A stretch of DNA of 64,000 nucleotides, from contig OZ037766.1 in assembly GCA_964035545.1 (NCBI GenBank), forward strand, positions 29,779,140 through 29,843,139. The letters run 5' to 3'. Positions 1-11,439 of this stretch are shown here, in pieces (position 1 is the first letter of the stretch; the number at the start of each line of letters is the position of its first letter). The notes beneath the pieces are model-generated. The model searched no databases and had not been told where the DNA came from. It saw only the letters and a program-made list of their open reading frames with translations. Source of the stretch: Bugula neritina (Eukaryota > Bryozoa > Gymnolaemata > Cheilostomatida > Bugulidae). The translations under genes and the position numbers were made by a program.

Positions 1-1410
1 TACAATGCTGCCCATGAGAAAGCAATTCCTAAACAAAATTCAGGTGTCAAAATTACCTTCCAGCCTTGCTGCAACTGATACGAACATAGCTTCATTGTAT
101 CAATCTAATGCACTGACCGCAAGTATTACCAGGATCCATGGCAGGTAGTTTTCTAATCACCAATAGAAATTGGATAGTTCCAAAAATCATTAGTTTGCAG
201 CAGTTAACACTGGTTCATATTTTAGTAACTGATAAGTAAACCTAATTCTTTCATTCATAAATAGTTATGCATATAATTAAAATAATTAGATGTATTGTAA
301 AGAATAAACCGTATAATACCTATAAAGACAGAATAATGCCATTAGGCAATATGAAAACTATTTCAATTTGCTACAATAAATATACTACAAACATAGAACA
401 TATTTTACAGACTTCAAATAAACAACCTTACTCACCTTAGTATTTGTTATAGGTCTCATGTTATATGAAGCTTTTCAAGAAAGAAAAAAAAAGTGTAAAT
501 AAAGCATTTCATGCAACTTGGAAACAAATTTGAATTCAGTGTAACTGACAAAAATATGCACACGCAGAACTGGTTAAAACAGTGTTTTACAATGGTCACA
601 GATGCTTACTGTACAGACATTGCTATCTTTTGCTTTCAATTAACATAATATTATGTTAACATCTACTTTTCTAATAAATATTATAAACTTTGTTCAAGTA
701 GATTTGCCAAATATGAGTTATGTTTCAAAAGAATATATAAATTGTATATTGCATTAACTATATATATAAGCCTATAAATTGTAATTATTAATAGGCCCAA
801 TAAAAACTTATAACAGGTGAGCCCAGAAAAGTTATGGAAGCTCAGAAAGCTGACAATTTTCTTTATAGCTGTCGTATACAGTTTCTATTGCTCAGCGGAA
901 ATATATAACTTTCTTAGTACTAGTATTTCATTAAAATAAAAATTTGGTAATCAGGACCGCTTATTGTATATAATATTGGGCATGCATATATATATATTTA
1001 TATTTATATATACTTATATTTATATTTATAATGTATTTATATATACTCATATTTATATTTAGCCAATGGCTATTTTTGGTCTTGACATCATATAGCAGTC
1101 TTCCAATTTCAAATCATTACAACTGCAACTAATCTTAAACTTGAATGCCATTTAGTATTTATAGCCAACTAAACCATAAGAACTTCTGCAGAACTATAAA
1201 CTACCTGTAATGTTAAAGTATGGACAAAACATGTTTTGAACAATTATAGACTAATTACTGCAAAAAACTGCTTTCAATAATAGATCGACATTTTACAAGC
1301 CTGCAGCAAATCTAATAATTGTTATTTTAATATGTAGCGTACTATATTTTGCTTTGTTAAAAATAAATTATCTGATTAAAGCTCGCCTTGCATGTGCATT
1401 GATTTATTGT
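1..1410. other. AT-rich non-coding left edge
   Basis: I see no exon, RNA gene or recognisable element here. There is a low-complexity ATATTT-rich patch around 980-1060. A short stretch near 289-325 resembles the end of the 1-kb segment at 29719-30777 (the part reading agaataaaccg), so a dispersed repeat may end here. Homology to the second tandem unit begins just after this stretch. Confidence 0.5.
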
Positions 1411-1679
1411 TATTAACGCATTCGCTTTGGGTTTTAAGTAAGTATACTGTTTCAATTTGGGGTAAAATTAAACAAGTTAGAAACGCTAACACACTGCTCT
1501 CAGACATGAATTGTCATTATCATGTTATGTAGTAATAGTAATTTTATGTGTTTGTACCTATATAAAATGTACACCTATTATTAAAAGACTATAAATAGTA
1601 TTTAATAAAATGTTATTCAAACTAGATGTGAAATTAATAACACCAGGTGGAACCTAGTAATCAAATCATATAAAAACAA

Positions 1680-4600
1680 TAAAATATTGTAAATTATTAC
1701 ATACAATTATTTACTATAGATGTGTTCTTAAAAAACAAATTAGAAAATTTAATATAAATACAAAAATATAGAATTACTTAACAAGGATAGAACTTACTAA
1801 AGGGTTATAACTTATTGTTTGAAGATATCAGTTAAAGGTGTGTATTTGAATTGTAAATACGGCGTGATGAAGTACCTCTATATCACATGACATAATTCAA
1901 AACCACAAACAGCCATGGATCCTCTCAGCTTGTTCTTAGCTATCAGCTAGCAAACCCCTGTTTACGTGATTCTGATCATTCACGTATGCACTTACTAAAA
2001 AGTAGAACATTTAATTGTATGAATAAAAATTAAATACTGATAATTATTAAGTTCTCATGCACACAAAAAGTTATTTTCCATCTCTATAACTCAATGCACA
2101 TGACTTACCATCTAGTTACGTGTAATCTGCGTGAGCAGCTTTAGGCTTATTTACTGATTAAACCTGTTTTTATTATGACATTTAGCAACCAGCAAAAGGC
2201 AAGCAAAATATTCCTGTAGGCGGTAAAATTATTTTACAGCTTAATACTTATTTTACATCATTATCCTCCTATTAACTCAACAGATCCTTTTTTATTAAGA
2301 TATTTATGCAATAACACCAGGTGAAATATCATTCCTCCTAGATTATACTAATTTTAAGGCCCATAAAACTGACTGCAATACATTGTGTTGAAATAATTCT
2401 TACAATTTTGAAATGCACATCATGATCATGTTTTTGAGGACATTGGTACTAATTGCTGAAAGGTTCGGAATTGGTCTACAGACCCAATAAGAATTGAGAA
2501 AGCATTTTATAGCTGATATATACTGCTATGTTAGTTTTTCATCCCGTTACCTGTGATGCCCTAATTTTATATTATGTGTTTTATTCAAAATAATATTTTT
2601 TATTAGCATATTATGCTTTCAAACATTAAATAAACTATATGAGACAAAAAAATACGTTTTTCATCTGAGAAGATTGAAATTAGTTATTCGGATCTTCTGA
2701 TCAAGATGATTGTTTTTGTGATTTATATAGTGGATCTATTTGTACTGTTTGCACATAATTTGCATTTTTATAACTTCTTTCAGCCCATATTGTTAAAAAC
2801 TGCCTGTTTATATGATATATGCAAGTAATTTGGTCAAATTTAACAAAACTAGCATGAACTCTAATTTATACAAGCAATTTAAATTTTACTATTATGACGA
2901 CAACTACTGTTTTTAAAACTGTGCAATAAATATTTTAATAGTTTATATGAGCTATATAAAATGGTAAATGACAATGAATTAGGCAAAACTCATTATAACT
3001 GCTTTAACTGAGGAAAACTATCATAGTCAGTTGCATTGATAGATTGAATACAGCGGTGAAAAAAAGTCTATAAAAATTATTATCGTACGTGTCCTCATGC
3101 TTGATATTAACAAATTTCAAATTTAAAACTTCTAAAATTTAGCTTGCTCAATTAAATATTTTAATCTGAGCCTTTTTTCAAAATAAAATATAAAAGTTTC
3201 CTGCTTTCAATTTAAAAATAAAACGGGTTTTTAATTTTAGTGAAACAGCAACTTTTAGCAGTTCAGAAACGCTACTATATAAATATTTCTGTATTTTGCA
3301 GTAAAGGCTAGTTATATGATAATTAAAAATATTACATAAAAAAACAGCCAAATTTATTTAAACATCAACATTTTTAAGCAGAACTAATAAGCCAATTTAA
3401 ATGGATTCTTTAGCTTTTAACTTTACTTTGCTCAAATAAGTTTAAAATTAGGCTATATAAACAAATGTTAAATTCTTAATGCATAAAATATTTTTAAAAA
3501 TTTTAAAAGGAAAGCAAAAAAATAACTTCTTTAATGTGCTTATTTGAGCAGAACATAGATTAAAAACAATGTCTGTAGACATGTAGCTATAAATAGTGTT
3601 TCTCAGTTTGTGAAGTCATTTTGATCTTTGAGTCTTATATTATACTTATATTAAATACAACTATATTGCTTTAGATGTTCTTGTAGAAATTTGGGCAAAC
3701 GAATATATAGTAAAAGAAAATACTTGCTTATCAGCAAATCAGAAATTACAACAACTACATAAAAGACTGCTGTAACTGAACATACTATTTCGAAACATCA
3801 TTCAGCAGAAAACAATGATGCAATTGTTACTATAGTAACTGACTAACAGTAAACATTTCATAAGTGGGTGAAGAGCTCTGTGGGTGTTTAAGTGGATTTT
3901 GAGTAAGATTAATTTTATGGGAAAATGGTCTTATATACTTGAAGAAATGCTCACATTACTTTTTTTGGTTTATTAGGTAGGTAATTATTCTGGTTGTGAA
4001 ACTATTGTCTGTGAGTTATTATACATCTTGTGAAAATGCAATAAGACGTTAAAAAGGTTGGAATATCAGTCAAATTTGTTATTATTATTATAATAATTCT
4101 GAAGGATATGTCTTTAAATCAGAATTTGATGCTTTAAACAAAAGTATATTTGTATTTAACAATGATTCATCAAGTAAGCTGAGGACATTAACTATAAGAC
4201 ATCCTTAAGATTGATAGACATAGGTTACAGGATAATCCTAGTAATTATAAATTATTATAGATACAATTACTTACTATTAATGTGTTCCTAAAAACATATT
4301 AGAAAAATTTACTATAAATAAACAAAATACATGTTGAATTACTTAGGGAAGATCTGACTTACTAAAGGGTATTCTTAGTGTTTGAAGATATCAGTTGCAT
4401 GATGTGTATTTGAAAATATTGTTAATGGTAATAAAACACCTCTATAACAATATCATTATACATAATTTAAAGACACACTCAGCAACTCTCACAGCTTGTT
4501 CTTAGCAAACCCTTATTTACAACAACTTGAAAATAGATCACATATTGCACTCACCCAAAAAGTAGGACATTTAATCATATATGAATAAAAATTAAATACT

Positions 4601-6990
4601 GTTAATTATTGAGGTTTCGTGTACTGGAAAAGATTATTTTCGATCTTTATATAACCGGATGCATGTAATATATACCAGTTGCAGGTATTATAAGCAGCTT
4701 CAGGCTTATTTACTGCAGGATTAAACCTGTTTCTATTATGACATTTAGCAACCGGTAGAAGACTAGCAAACATATTTTGTAGGCGGTAAAATGTTCAACT
4801 TAATACTCATTTTACATCATTATCGCCTTAATTTATCAATCCAATATGTCACTCTTTATTAAGATTTCTATGCATCAAATAATACTTTGCATAATACCAT
4901 TCCTTTTAGATTATGCTAATTGTGAGGCCCATAAAACTGGCTGTAACGCATGGTGTTGAAATAATCCTTATAACGTTAAAAAACACACCACGATAATATT
5001 TTTGAGGACATTTGTACCAAGCTGAAAAATGTTGAATTGGTCTACAAACCCAATAACAATTGACAAAAGATTTTATACTAGAGTTTGTATGTATGGACAA
5101 GCATTAATTGTCTTAAAAACATTTATCCTGCTTTCTAGCTGATATATACTACTGCCAGTTTACCTTTCCACCGCAATACCTCTATTGCCTCAGTCTTATA
5201 CTAATTATCTCTACTGCCTCAGTCTTGTATTAAATATCGTAATCAAAATATTGTTGATTGGTTTAGTATACTTACAATCATAAAAACCTATGAAACTACA
5301 AATATATTTGTCATAGTATTATGTGTAAAGTTCAATGGCATATCTTTATGATCGCTGCAAACACATCTTCAAGACTAACAAATATATACGAGAGCTTTAT
5401 AAATACTCAAATGCTATTACACATTGACCTACTGATTGCTTGCAAAACCACACAAGATAAAGGCTATTTATGACAAAAAAGAAAACAACACAATTATAGT
5501 ATTTACAAACAGCTTAGGTACATGACTGCATGATGTAATGTCATGGGCATTACAATATTTCTTTATCTGAAGAGCTGTTAGCATATTTTAACCAAGAATT
5601 TTTAGCAATGTATATGTTTTTTCAGTTTAATTAAACTTCACATTATAATCCAAAATTTGTTTTAGCTTATTGTAGAGACTCGGATGTTTTTATCATGCGA
5701 ATCATCAGGTCCCAATTTTTTCAAAAAAATATAGTCATTCACACTATAGATAGATTGCATAAAGCGGTAAAATAAAGCCTGTGAATGAAATTGATATCAA
5801 ATATCACTAAATGTTAGGCACAAAGCTTTTTGATAGCATAATTTCGTAGTTGGCAAGTTAAAAATTTATTGCTTCTACAGTTTAGCTTACTTAGTCAAAT
5901 AGATTAATCTGATCCTTCTTTTTAAAATGAAAATAAAATTTTCCAACGGTAAATTTAAATAGAATTGGTCTTTAATTTCAGTGAAAAACGCTTTGTTTCC
6001 TTTTAAGCTAACAGATATCCTTAATATTTTACAAGTACTACAAGTACTACATTCTGCTGCCACAGAACCAAGTCTTAGAATGACTCAAATCTAAGGAATG
6101 AAAAACATTGATTGCATGCAAACATAAGAAATTTTAAGCAAAACTAGTTGAATGGGGCTATGATTAAAATATATCTCTTAGTTTTCATCCTAATGCTTTT
6201 CAAAGAACTTTATTGTGATACAAAACTATAACATTATTTGTTGAAATTAAATACCAATTTTTCAAAATTTGAACAAAAGATTATGACTAGCGGTTTTCCT
6301 GCATGTTTTAAGCAGAATTTAAACATTAAATTACCTAATTTCATAATTATGTTGATCTACGAGTTTTATGTTATAATTATATTAACAATACAATTATCTT
6401 GTTTAAGGTTTTTTTATAAAAACATTGGTAAATAAACATATATACAGTAGATGAAAATCTTTTCCTATATTCGCAATATGCTTACTTTGCAGCAACTATA
6501 ATAATCCTCGATAACTGCAGCATAACATACTATTTTAAGAAGTTATTCAGTGTAAAAACAATGATGTAATTGTTGCCATAGTAACTAACAAACAGTAAAC
6601 ATTTCCAGAATGGGTGGAGAGCTGTGTGGGAGTTTAAGTAGGGTTTGAGTAAGATCAATTTTATGATAAATTGGCTTAATGCTTTAAGAAATGCTCACAT
6701 TTTTTATCTTGGTTTATTGCGTAATTACTTTGGTTGAAAAAACAGTGTTTTTGAGTTACTAGGCTATAATATTGTAAAAAGAAAGCGATAAGACTAGTAA
6801 AATTGTTGGCGCTTGAAAAATCAACATTATTATTAAAATAACTAGGGTGGATATTGTGTCTTCAAGTCAAAAATACACGGTTTTAAGCAAACATGTATTT
6901 GTATTCCGGGCCAATGATTCATTGAGTAGGCTGAGAGCATATTAACCACGGAATCCTTGATTTATAGACATGACTTACAGGATAAGCTGA
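1680..6990 (+). repeat. two diverged upstream modules inside unit 1
   Basis: Two older repeats of about 2.6 kb lie head to tail, approximately 1680-4220 and 4240-6990. Shared landmarks appear in the same order: the 'tactaaagggt...gaagatatcag' stretch (1797 and 4352), the 'tatgacatttagcaacc' block (2174 and 4737), and the 'acaatgatg..attgtt' to 'aacagtaaacatttc' block (3813 and 6559). The third block recurs at about 37170 before gene A3. Only the second module is followed by a gene. No coding exon is visible in the first module. Confidence 0.75.
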
Positions 6991-7123
6991 CAAGTGATAC
7001 TGCAACAGTTTTAACCAGAGAATATTTGAAACTGACCAACAAGCATAATGAAGATGACAAAATATAACAATAAAACTAAATTTAATCCAAAACATTAATT
7101 TTAGATCTGTGGCCGCAATTTCA

Positions 7124-7131
7124 TATATAAG
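7124..7131 (+). promoter_or_regulatory. candidate TATA box of collagen gene A1
   Basis: The sequence is TATATAAG, about 100 bases before a probable 5'-UTR splice donor and 463 bases before the ATG. The same motif sits at the matching place before A2, and a TATAAAAG is at the corresponding place before A3. The position is inferred from these comparisons; no start site was measured. Confidence 0.45.
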
Positions 7132-7154
7132 TAAGAGCTCATGCTAGAGATAGT

Positions 7155-7228
7155 CAGCTGAGGTTACGAGTTAGAGGTGGTATTTGAGAAAAACCTAAAG
7201 CCGTAGGAACACACTATCATAAACAAAA
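7155..7228 (+). other. probable 5'-UTR exon of A1
   Basis: A good splice donor (aaaa/GTAAGT) follows base 7228, and a pyrimidine-rich acceptor (tttcttatag) lies 7 bases before the ATG at 7594. The A3 locus has an equivalent donor after 37753. This suggests a non-coding first exon with its 5' end about 30 bases after the TATA-like motif. The exon start is a guess. Confidence 0.35.
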
Positions 7229-7593
7229 GTAAGTTTTATTTTATTTCAACTTTTAACTTTTATTAGAAGAAATACATTTAATAATAATATTTTGATAACT
7301 TGAACAACTTGAATAGATTTTATGATTATATATATTAAAAAAGATCATTTTTAAAATGTGTGTCAAGACTTTATCATGAAGATTAGTTTGCGAGTCTGAT
7401 GAACTAAAAAAAGCTAACTGAAAGTTTTTGCTGCTAACTGGCAATATCAAAGTTTTAGTTCAACGTGTAATAATAATCATAGCAAAGTGATGTAAATATA
7501 TTGGTCATAGATAAATCGTTGCTTGGTTTTAACATTGGTTTACCTTGTCAATGTTTTTTTTACACCTTCTTATAACTTTCTTATAGTAAAAGA

Positions 7594-9719
7594 ATGAGTG
7601 AAAAGGGAGACAGAGTAGCACAAGTGGTTCAATGTCATTCATGGTTGCATGGCTTCACCATCTTTATGTTATGTGGAAGTTTGATAGCCAATGCTGTTAT
7701 CCTGAACTTCCTGCTTGATAAATCTAACAAAGTAAGTTTTGAGTATAACTCTATATATGATGATAATTCTTTGAGTGTAAAATAAACAATCCTATAGAAC
7801 TTCCCAAAACATCAATAATTTTATCTATAATATTTTATTGAAAAAAATATGTCCTACAAGTTCTTAGCTATTTATAAAAGGAAGGGCTGCAATTACATGA
7901 ATTGAATTTTTAAAGCTATATATAAATACGTTTAAAACTTTTTCTTACAGTGTGAGTAATCAAGTGTAAGTACGTGTATGTCTCTTTTACTGTATATATA
8001 AGTAAACACATGTTTCAATTGTGTGCAGTTGTATGTATCAAGTGCATGTAAGTGACTATATAAATATAATAGCTAAGCTTTTATCAACCGTCCTATTATT
8101 TGCTATTCCTGGTATGTTTTAGAATGAGCAGCAGCTACAGGGGTTTGTGTCACAGAACAGACAGACAGTAGAGAATGAACACTTTGTAAGTGTGACCTGA
8201 AATATTTTAAATAGCTCAATTGTTGAGCTTTTACTTGAGTGTACTTCTTATGCTTTTATGTATATAATTGTATACATTATTGATTTCAAAGTAATATGGC
8301 GGTCTCTTTCAATGTATATTTTTAATTATTTCTGAGTAAAAAAACACACAATTGCTTTTTTACTTATAAGCCTAATTAAAAACTAAGTTGATCATAAATT
8401 TTCATTGTAAAGTTTAGTATAACTTTAGTTTAGGCTTGCATTCTAAGCAAATCGATGCTAATTTTAAAAGAGAATTGGAGAGATATAATTACTTAAGCCA
8501 CAAAAATAACTACATGGCGGTATACTAATTTTTATTGTTCAATTTACAAGTTAATCATTCATGTATTCTGAATTTTTTTCCACTCGTATTAGGCTGACAA
8601 GGAAGCAGGTCGTTGTATTTAAAGTGGGTAAAAAAACAAACCCTTACGGTAAATGAAGCTACAACAAGCAAGTTCTGAATCTAGTTTATTGCTTAAAATT
8701 TAATTTCTGAAAACTATCCAAAGTTTTAAGATGAAAACTTAATAAAAAGCCTAAATATATTCTTTGCCTTTAATTTCATTTGCATTAGTACACTGTAAGC
8801 ACTGCCATTATAAGTTTGAGAATGTTTTTGAAAAATTTGATAACAGCTTGCAGTACGTTTCAAGCAGCTAGCGTTTAAAAAAAACAAAGATTTGTTTTTA
8901 GCAAATGTAAAGTTTATTGGTCAACTATTATGTAGCTCTCACCTCTCCCCTCTCTTGTGTTTATCATTACAGAAACACAAAAATTGGTTGAGCTTTATCG
9001 CTATGGTTTTGTTTTAAACTGTAAAGTATAAAGCATGTATTTAAGATAAAAAAACGAATTTCTATAAGTTTTTTCACAACTTGTAGAGCAGAGTCAAGAG
9101 AAAAGGCCCTCCACCGTGTACATGCCCAGCCGGGCCTCGTGGACCTCCTGGCCCACGCGGACCACATGGCCCACCTGGACCACAAGGTTCAATTGGACAT
9201 CCTGGTGCTCAAGGACCGGCAGGTCCAGCTGGACCAGCCGGAACTCCTGTAAGTAAATCAATTATATATATCTATAGGGCTTTATGTGCTTACTGCAGTA
9301 TTCAGTGTTTCCAATACTTACACCTTTGTGAATTCTATTAGTAAACTGTTTCCAATGTTTGGTAGTGGTGAACTTTATAATAGTGTGTCACAAGAATTTT
9401 CAAAACAAATGCATTCCTCAAAATTTACCTGGTAATATATTCATAGGGCCAACATGGTGCAGTTGGTCCAATGGGACCGAAAGGAGACAAAGGGGACCAA
9501 GGATTTAAGGGAGAGAGCATTATAGGGCCACAGGGTCTGCCTGGGTTACCTGGTGCTCAAGGTGCGCAAGGTGCTGCAGGAATTCCAGGGCAACAAGGAC
9601 AAATGGGATCAGCTGGATTGCCTGGTTTAGCTGGCTTAAGAGGTCGCCCTGGTAGAAATGGGAAAAGAGCTCCAAGAGGGAGAAATTCTTCCAGAAATAG
9701 ACGAAGGAATGGAAAATAA
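7594..9719 (+). CDS. membrane-anchored short collagen A1 (cuticle-collagen-like)
   Basis: Four coding exons, all joined in phase 0: 7594-7731, 8123-8185, 9087-9248, 9447-9719, giving 211 residues. Exon 1 encodes a short cytoplasmic tail and a hydrophobic segment (about residues 18-41) typical of a signal anchor. Exon 2 encodes a polar 21-residue stalk. Exon 3 opens with SRVKRKG, a furin-type R-x-K-R site, then a Cys-Thr-Cys pair and the first Gly-X-Y triplets. Exon 4 continues the triple-helix region, with one break (GESII), and ends in a strongly basic tail (RNRRRNGK). This is the layout of nematode-type cuticle collagens, whose ectodomain is cleaved at the RxxR site and assembled extracellularly. 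The role in a cuticle or similar matrix is inference. The protein is identical to A2. Introns are 391, 901 and 198 bases. Confidence 0.88.
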
Positions 9720-10260
9720 CACAACACACTAATTTTGTCTAGTTTCAAGATATATTATATACAGCACATATTGGCAGATTATCTTCAAGATAGATTCACA
9801 TTATGGCAAAGTGTTACAAAAACACTTTTACTTTTTTCAGTTAATCTTTGTTTTTTATTATTCTGTTTTGGAAATATGCTTAGATCATCAAACTAAAAGT
9901 ATTCCCATTTATTTCCCTTGTTTTCTAGATGCCTCTACTTTGAGATGAATCTAATTTATGTTGTTACTGTGCAAGCAAGTGTTATGATAACCTGCTATAG
10001 TTAGCTTGATATTTTTATATGAGTATATTGCTTTTTGTTCTTGTGAATTCTAGCTGTACATATATATTATCATTAAAGCACTTCTAGGACTATAAGCTAA
10101 ATAATAAAATTGTATATTTTAATCTTCAAAATTTAAACTCATTCTAAATATTCTAAAATATCGCATATATAGTCTACTTTTTTCAACTCATGACTGATGA
10201 TGACCCTAACAGCTAATATATTATCTCAGACAATACCTATCTTATACTGAGGAGGTGATA
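9720..10260. other. 3' flank of A1
   Basis: This is AT-rich sequence with no exon. It is nearly identical to 19468-19815 at first and then diverges. An AATAAA occurs near 10103 and could serve as the polyadenylation signal of A1, but it is not conserved in exactly the same context after A2. Confidence 0.35.
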
Positions 10261-10860
10261 AGACGCAGTTTTATGGAAGTGACCAGGCCAAGTTGCATTT
10301 AGCTATTTTTTGCTTGTAGTCGGCAGAATATTCTAGATTATCTGTTGTTTAATCTCTGATGTGACGTCATGTAGCTGCAGGTATTATCATTATACCTGTC
10401 TATTTTCAAAGAGAATGTACAGTCTTTATCTTTGAGCTTAGTGCGGATTATCATAGATGGTAATTTTCTGTTAACACAAAGCTTAAAAAAAACACATATA
10501 CTTTACAAATGGCAACCAATAAAAAATTAACATATAGAAATCTCTCTTACGGCATTTGTTTAGGAAATCAAAAAGCATGTTAAGTGGAAGTATGCAAAGT
10601 ATATATAAGAATATATAAAGTGAAATTTCTCTATTAGTTAGCTAACAAGTTTTAGTGATTTACCATGCTGAGTAAAAATGATATAGGATTTGTGCTATTA
10701 CCATAAGTTACAATTTTTCAAAATTAGCTTAATTGTTTTGGTCATCACAGTATGTATTGTCCAACAAACAATACTTTTGCAAAAAATAATGTTCAAATCT
10801 TTCATATGCGACTAAATTAGTTGTATAGGACTGTTGAAATATTTCATTTATCTCAAAAAA
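10261..10860 (+). repeat. copy of the gene B upstream region, without gene B
   Basis: This is recognisably homologous to 20020-20640, for example the block around 'tttaggaaatcaaaaagcatg' (10559 and 20347). It includes a TATATAAG at 10602-10609 that matches the one at 20387-20394. In the second unit this region leads into the intact collagen gene B. Here it leads into a broken collagen exon. Confidence 0.6.
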
Positions 10861-10886
10861 ATATATAAAATCTCAAATTATCTCAG

Positions 10887-11205
10887 GCCTCCATGACCAC
10901 CAGGGCCTCCAGGACCTCCAGGACCTCCTGGTCTGCCAGGCTTGCTTTGTTCCAAAGGAAACACGGGTGATATAGGTGTACCTGGATCATTAGGTCAGAT
11001 AGGTTTCAGGGGTTCACCAGGTAGGGCTGGAAGAAATGGGAAACATGGTAGAGATAGAAAAAGCGCTAAAACTCTAAAGAAAGTTAAGAGAAAAAACATT
11101 AAAACACAGAACTCATCGTTTTTTTCTCACTTTAATGCTGAAAGCGCATTTTATTGGTGTTTTTTTAAATACAATTATAACACATTTGATTTGGGTTTTA
11201 AGTGA
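10887..11205 (+). pseudogene. collagen exon relic at the unit junction
   Basis: After an acceptor-like 'tctcag' the frame reads Pro-Pro, then a TGA stop (10894-10896) where a glycine codon (GGA) is expected, then [16 protein letters not shown] few more Gly-X-Y triplets follow, and then a lysine/arginine-rich tail (RNGKHGRDRK) that runs to a stop at 11203-11205. No first exon with a membrane segment lies upstream in this unit. The basic end resembles the RHGRDGK part of gene B's exon 4, so this is best read as the remains of a B-type gene lost from unit 1. An alternative is a terminal exon of an unseen gene, which the in-frame stop argues against. Confidence 0.7.
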
Positions 11206-11439
11206 GTACTTGTTTTATTTGGTGTAAAATTAAACAAGTTAAAAATGCTCACACACTGCTCTCAGACAGGAATTGTCATTCTCATGTTATGTACTAATCT
11301 TATGTGTTTGTACCTATATATATTATAATACTATTATGGAAGGCTACAAATGGTATTTAATAAAATGTTATTCAATTTACATATGACATTAATAAAATCA
11401 GGTGGAACCCAGCATTAAAGTCATATAAAAAAGCAATAA

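Larger units (their letters stand above)
1411..10870 (+). repeat. tandem duplication unit 1 (about 9.5 kb)
   Basis: Reading along the window, this stretch matches 11180-20640 almost base for base at an offset of about 9748-9770. The match is very close from about 2500 to 10050, with only scattered substitutions and short indels. It is looser at the 5' end and after about 10080. The unit holds collagen gene A1 and, at its 3' end, a copy of the region that lies upstream of collagen gene B in the second unit. Boundaries are approximate because they were judged by eye. Confidence 0.88.

Noticed and set aside
4906-5100. 64-residue minus-strand frame conserved between the two tandem units
   Set aside because: Conservation follows from the recent duplication; no start context, splice sites or domain, and the older module copy does not keep it.
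7253-7450. 65-residue minus-strand frame identical in both units
   Set aside because: Lies in the probable 5'-UTR intron of A1/A2 and is not kept at A3.
8967-9185. 72-residue Trp/Arg-rich minus-strand frame across exon 3 of A1 (and its A2 copy)
   Set aside because: Shadow of the Gly-Pro-rich exon on the opposite strand.
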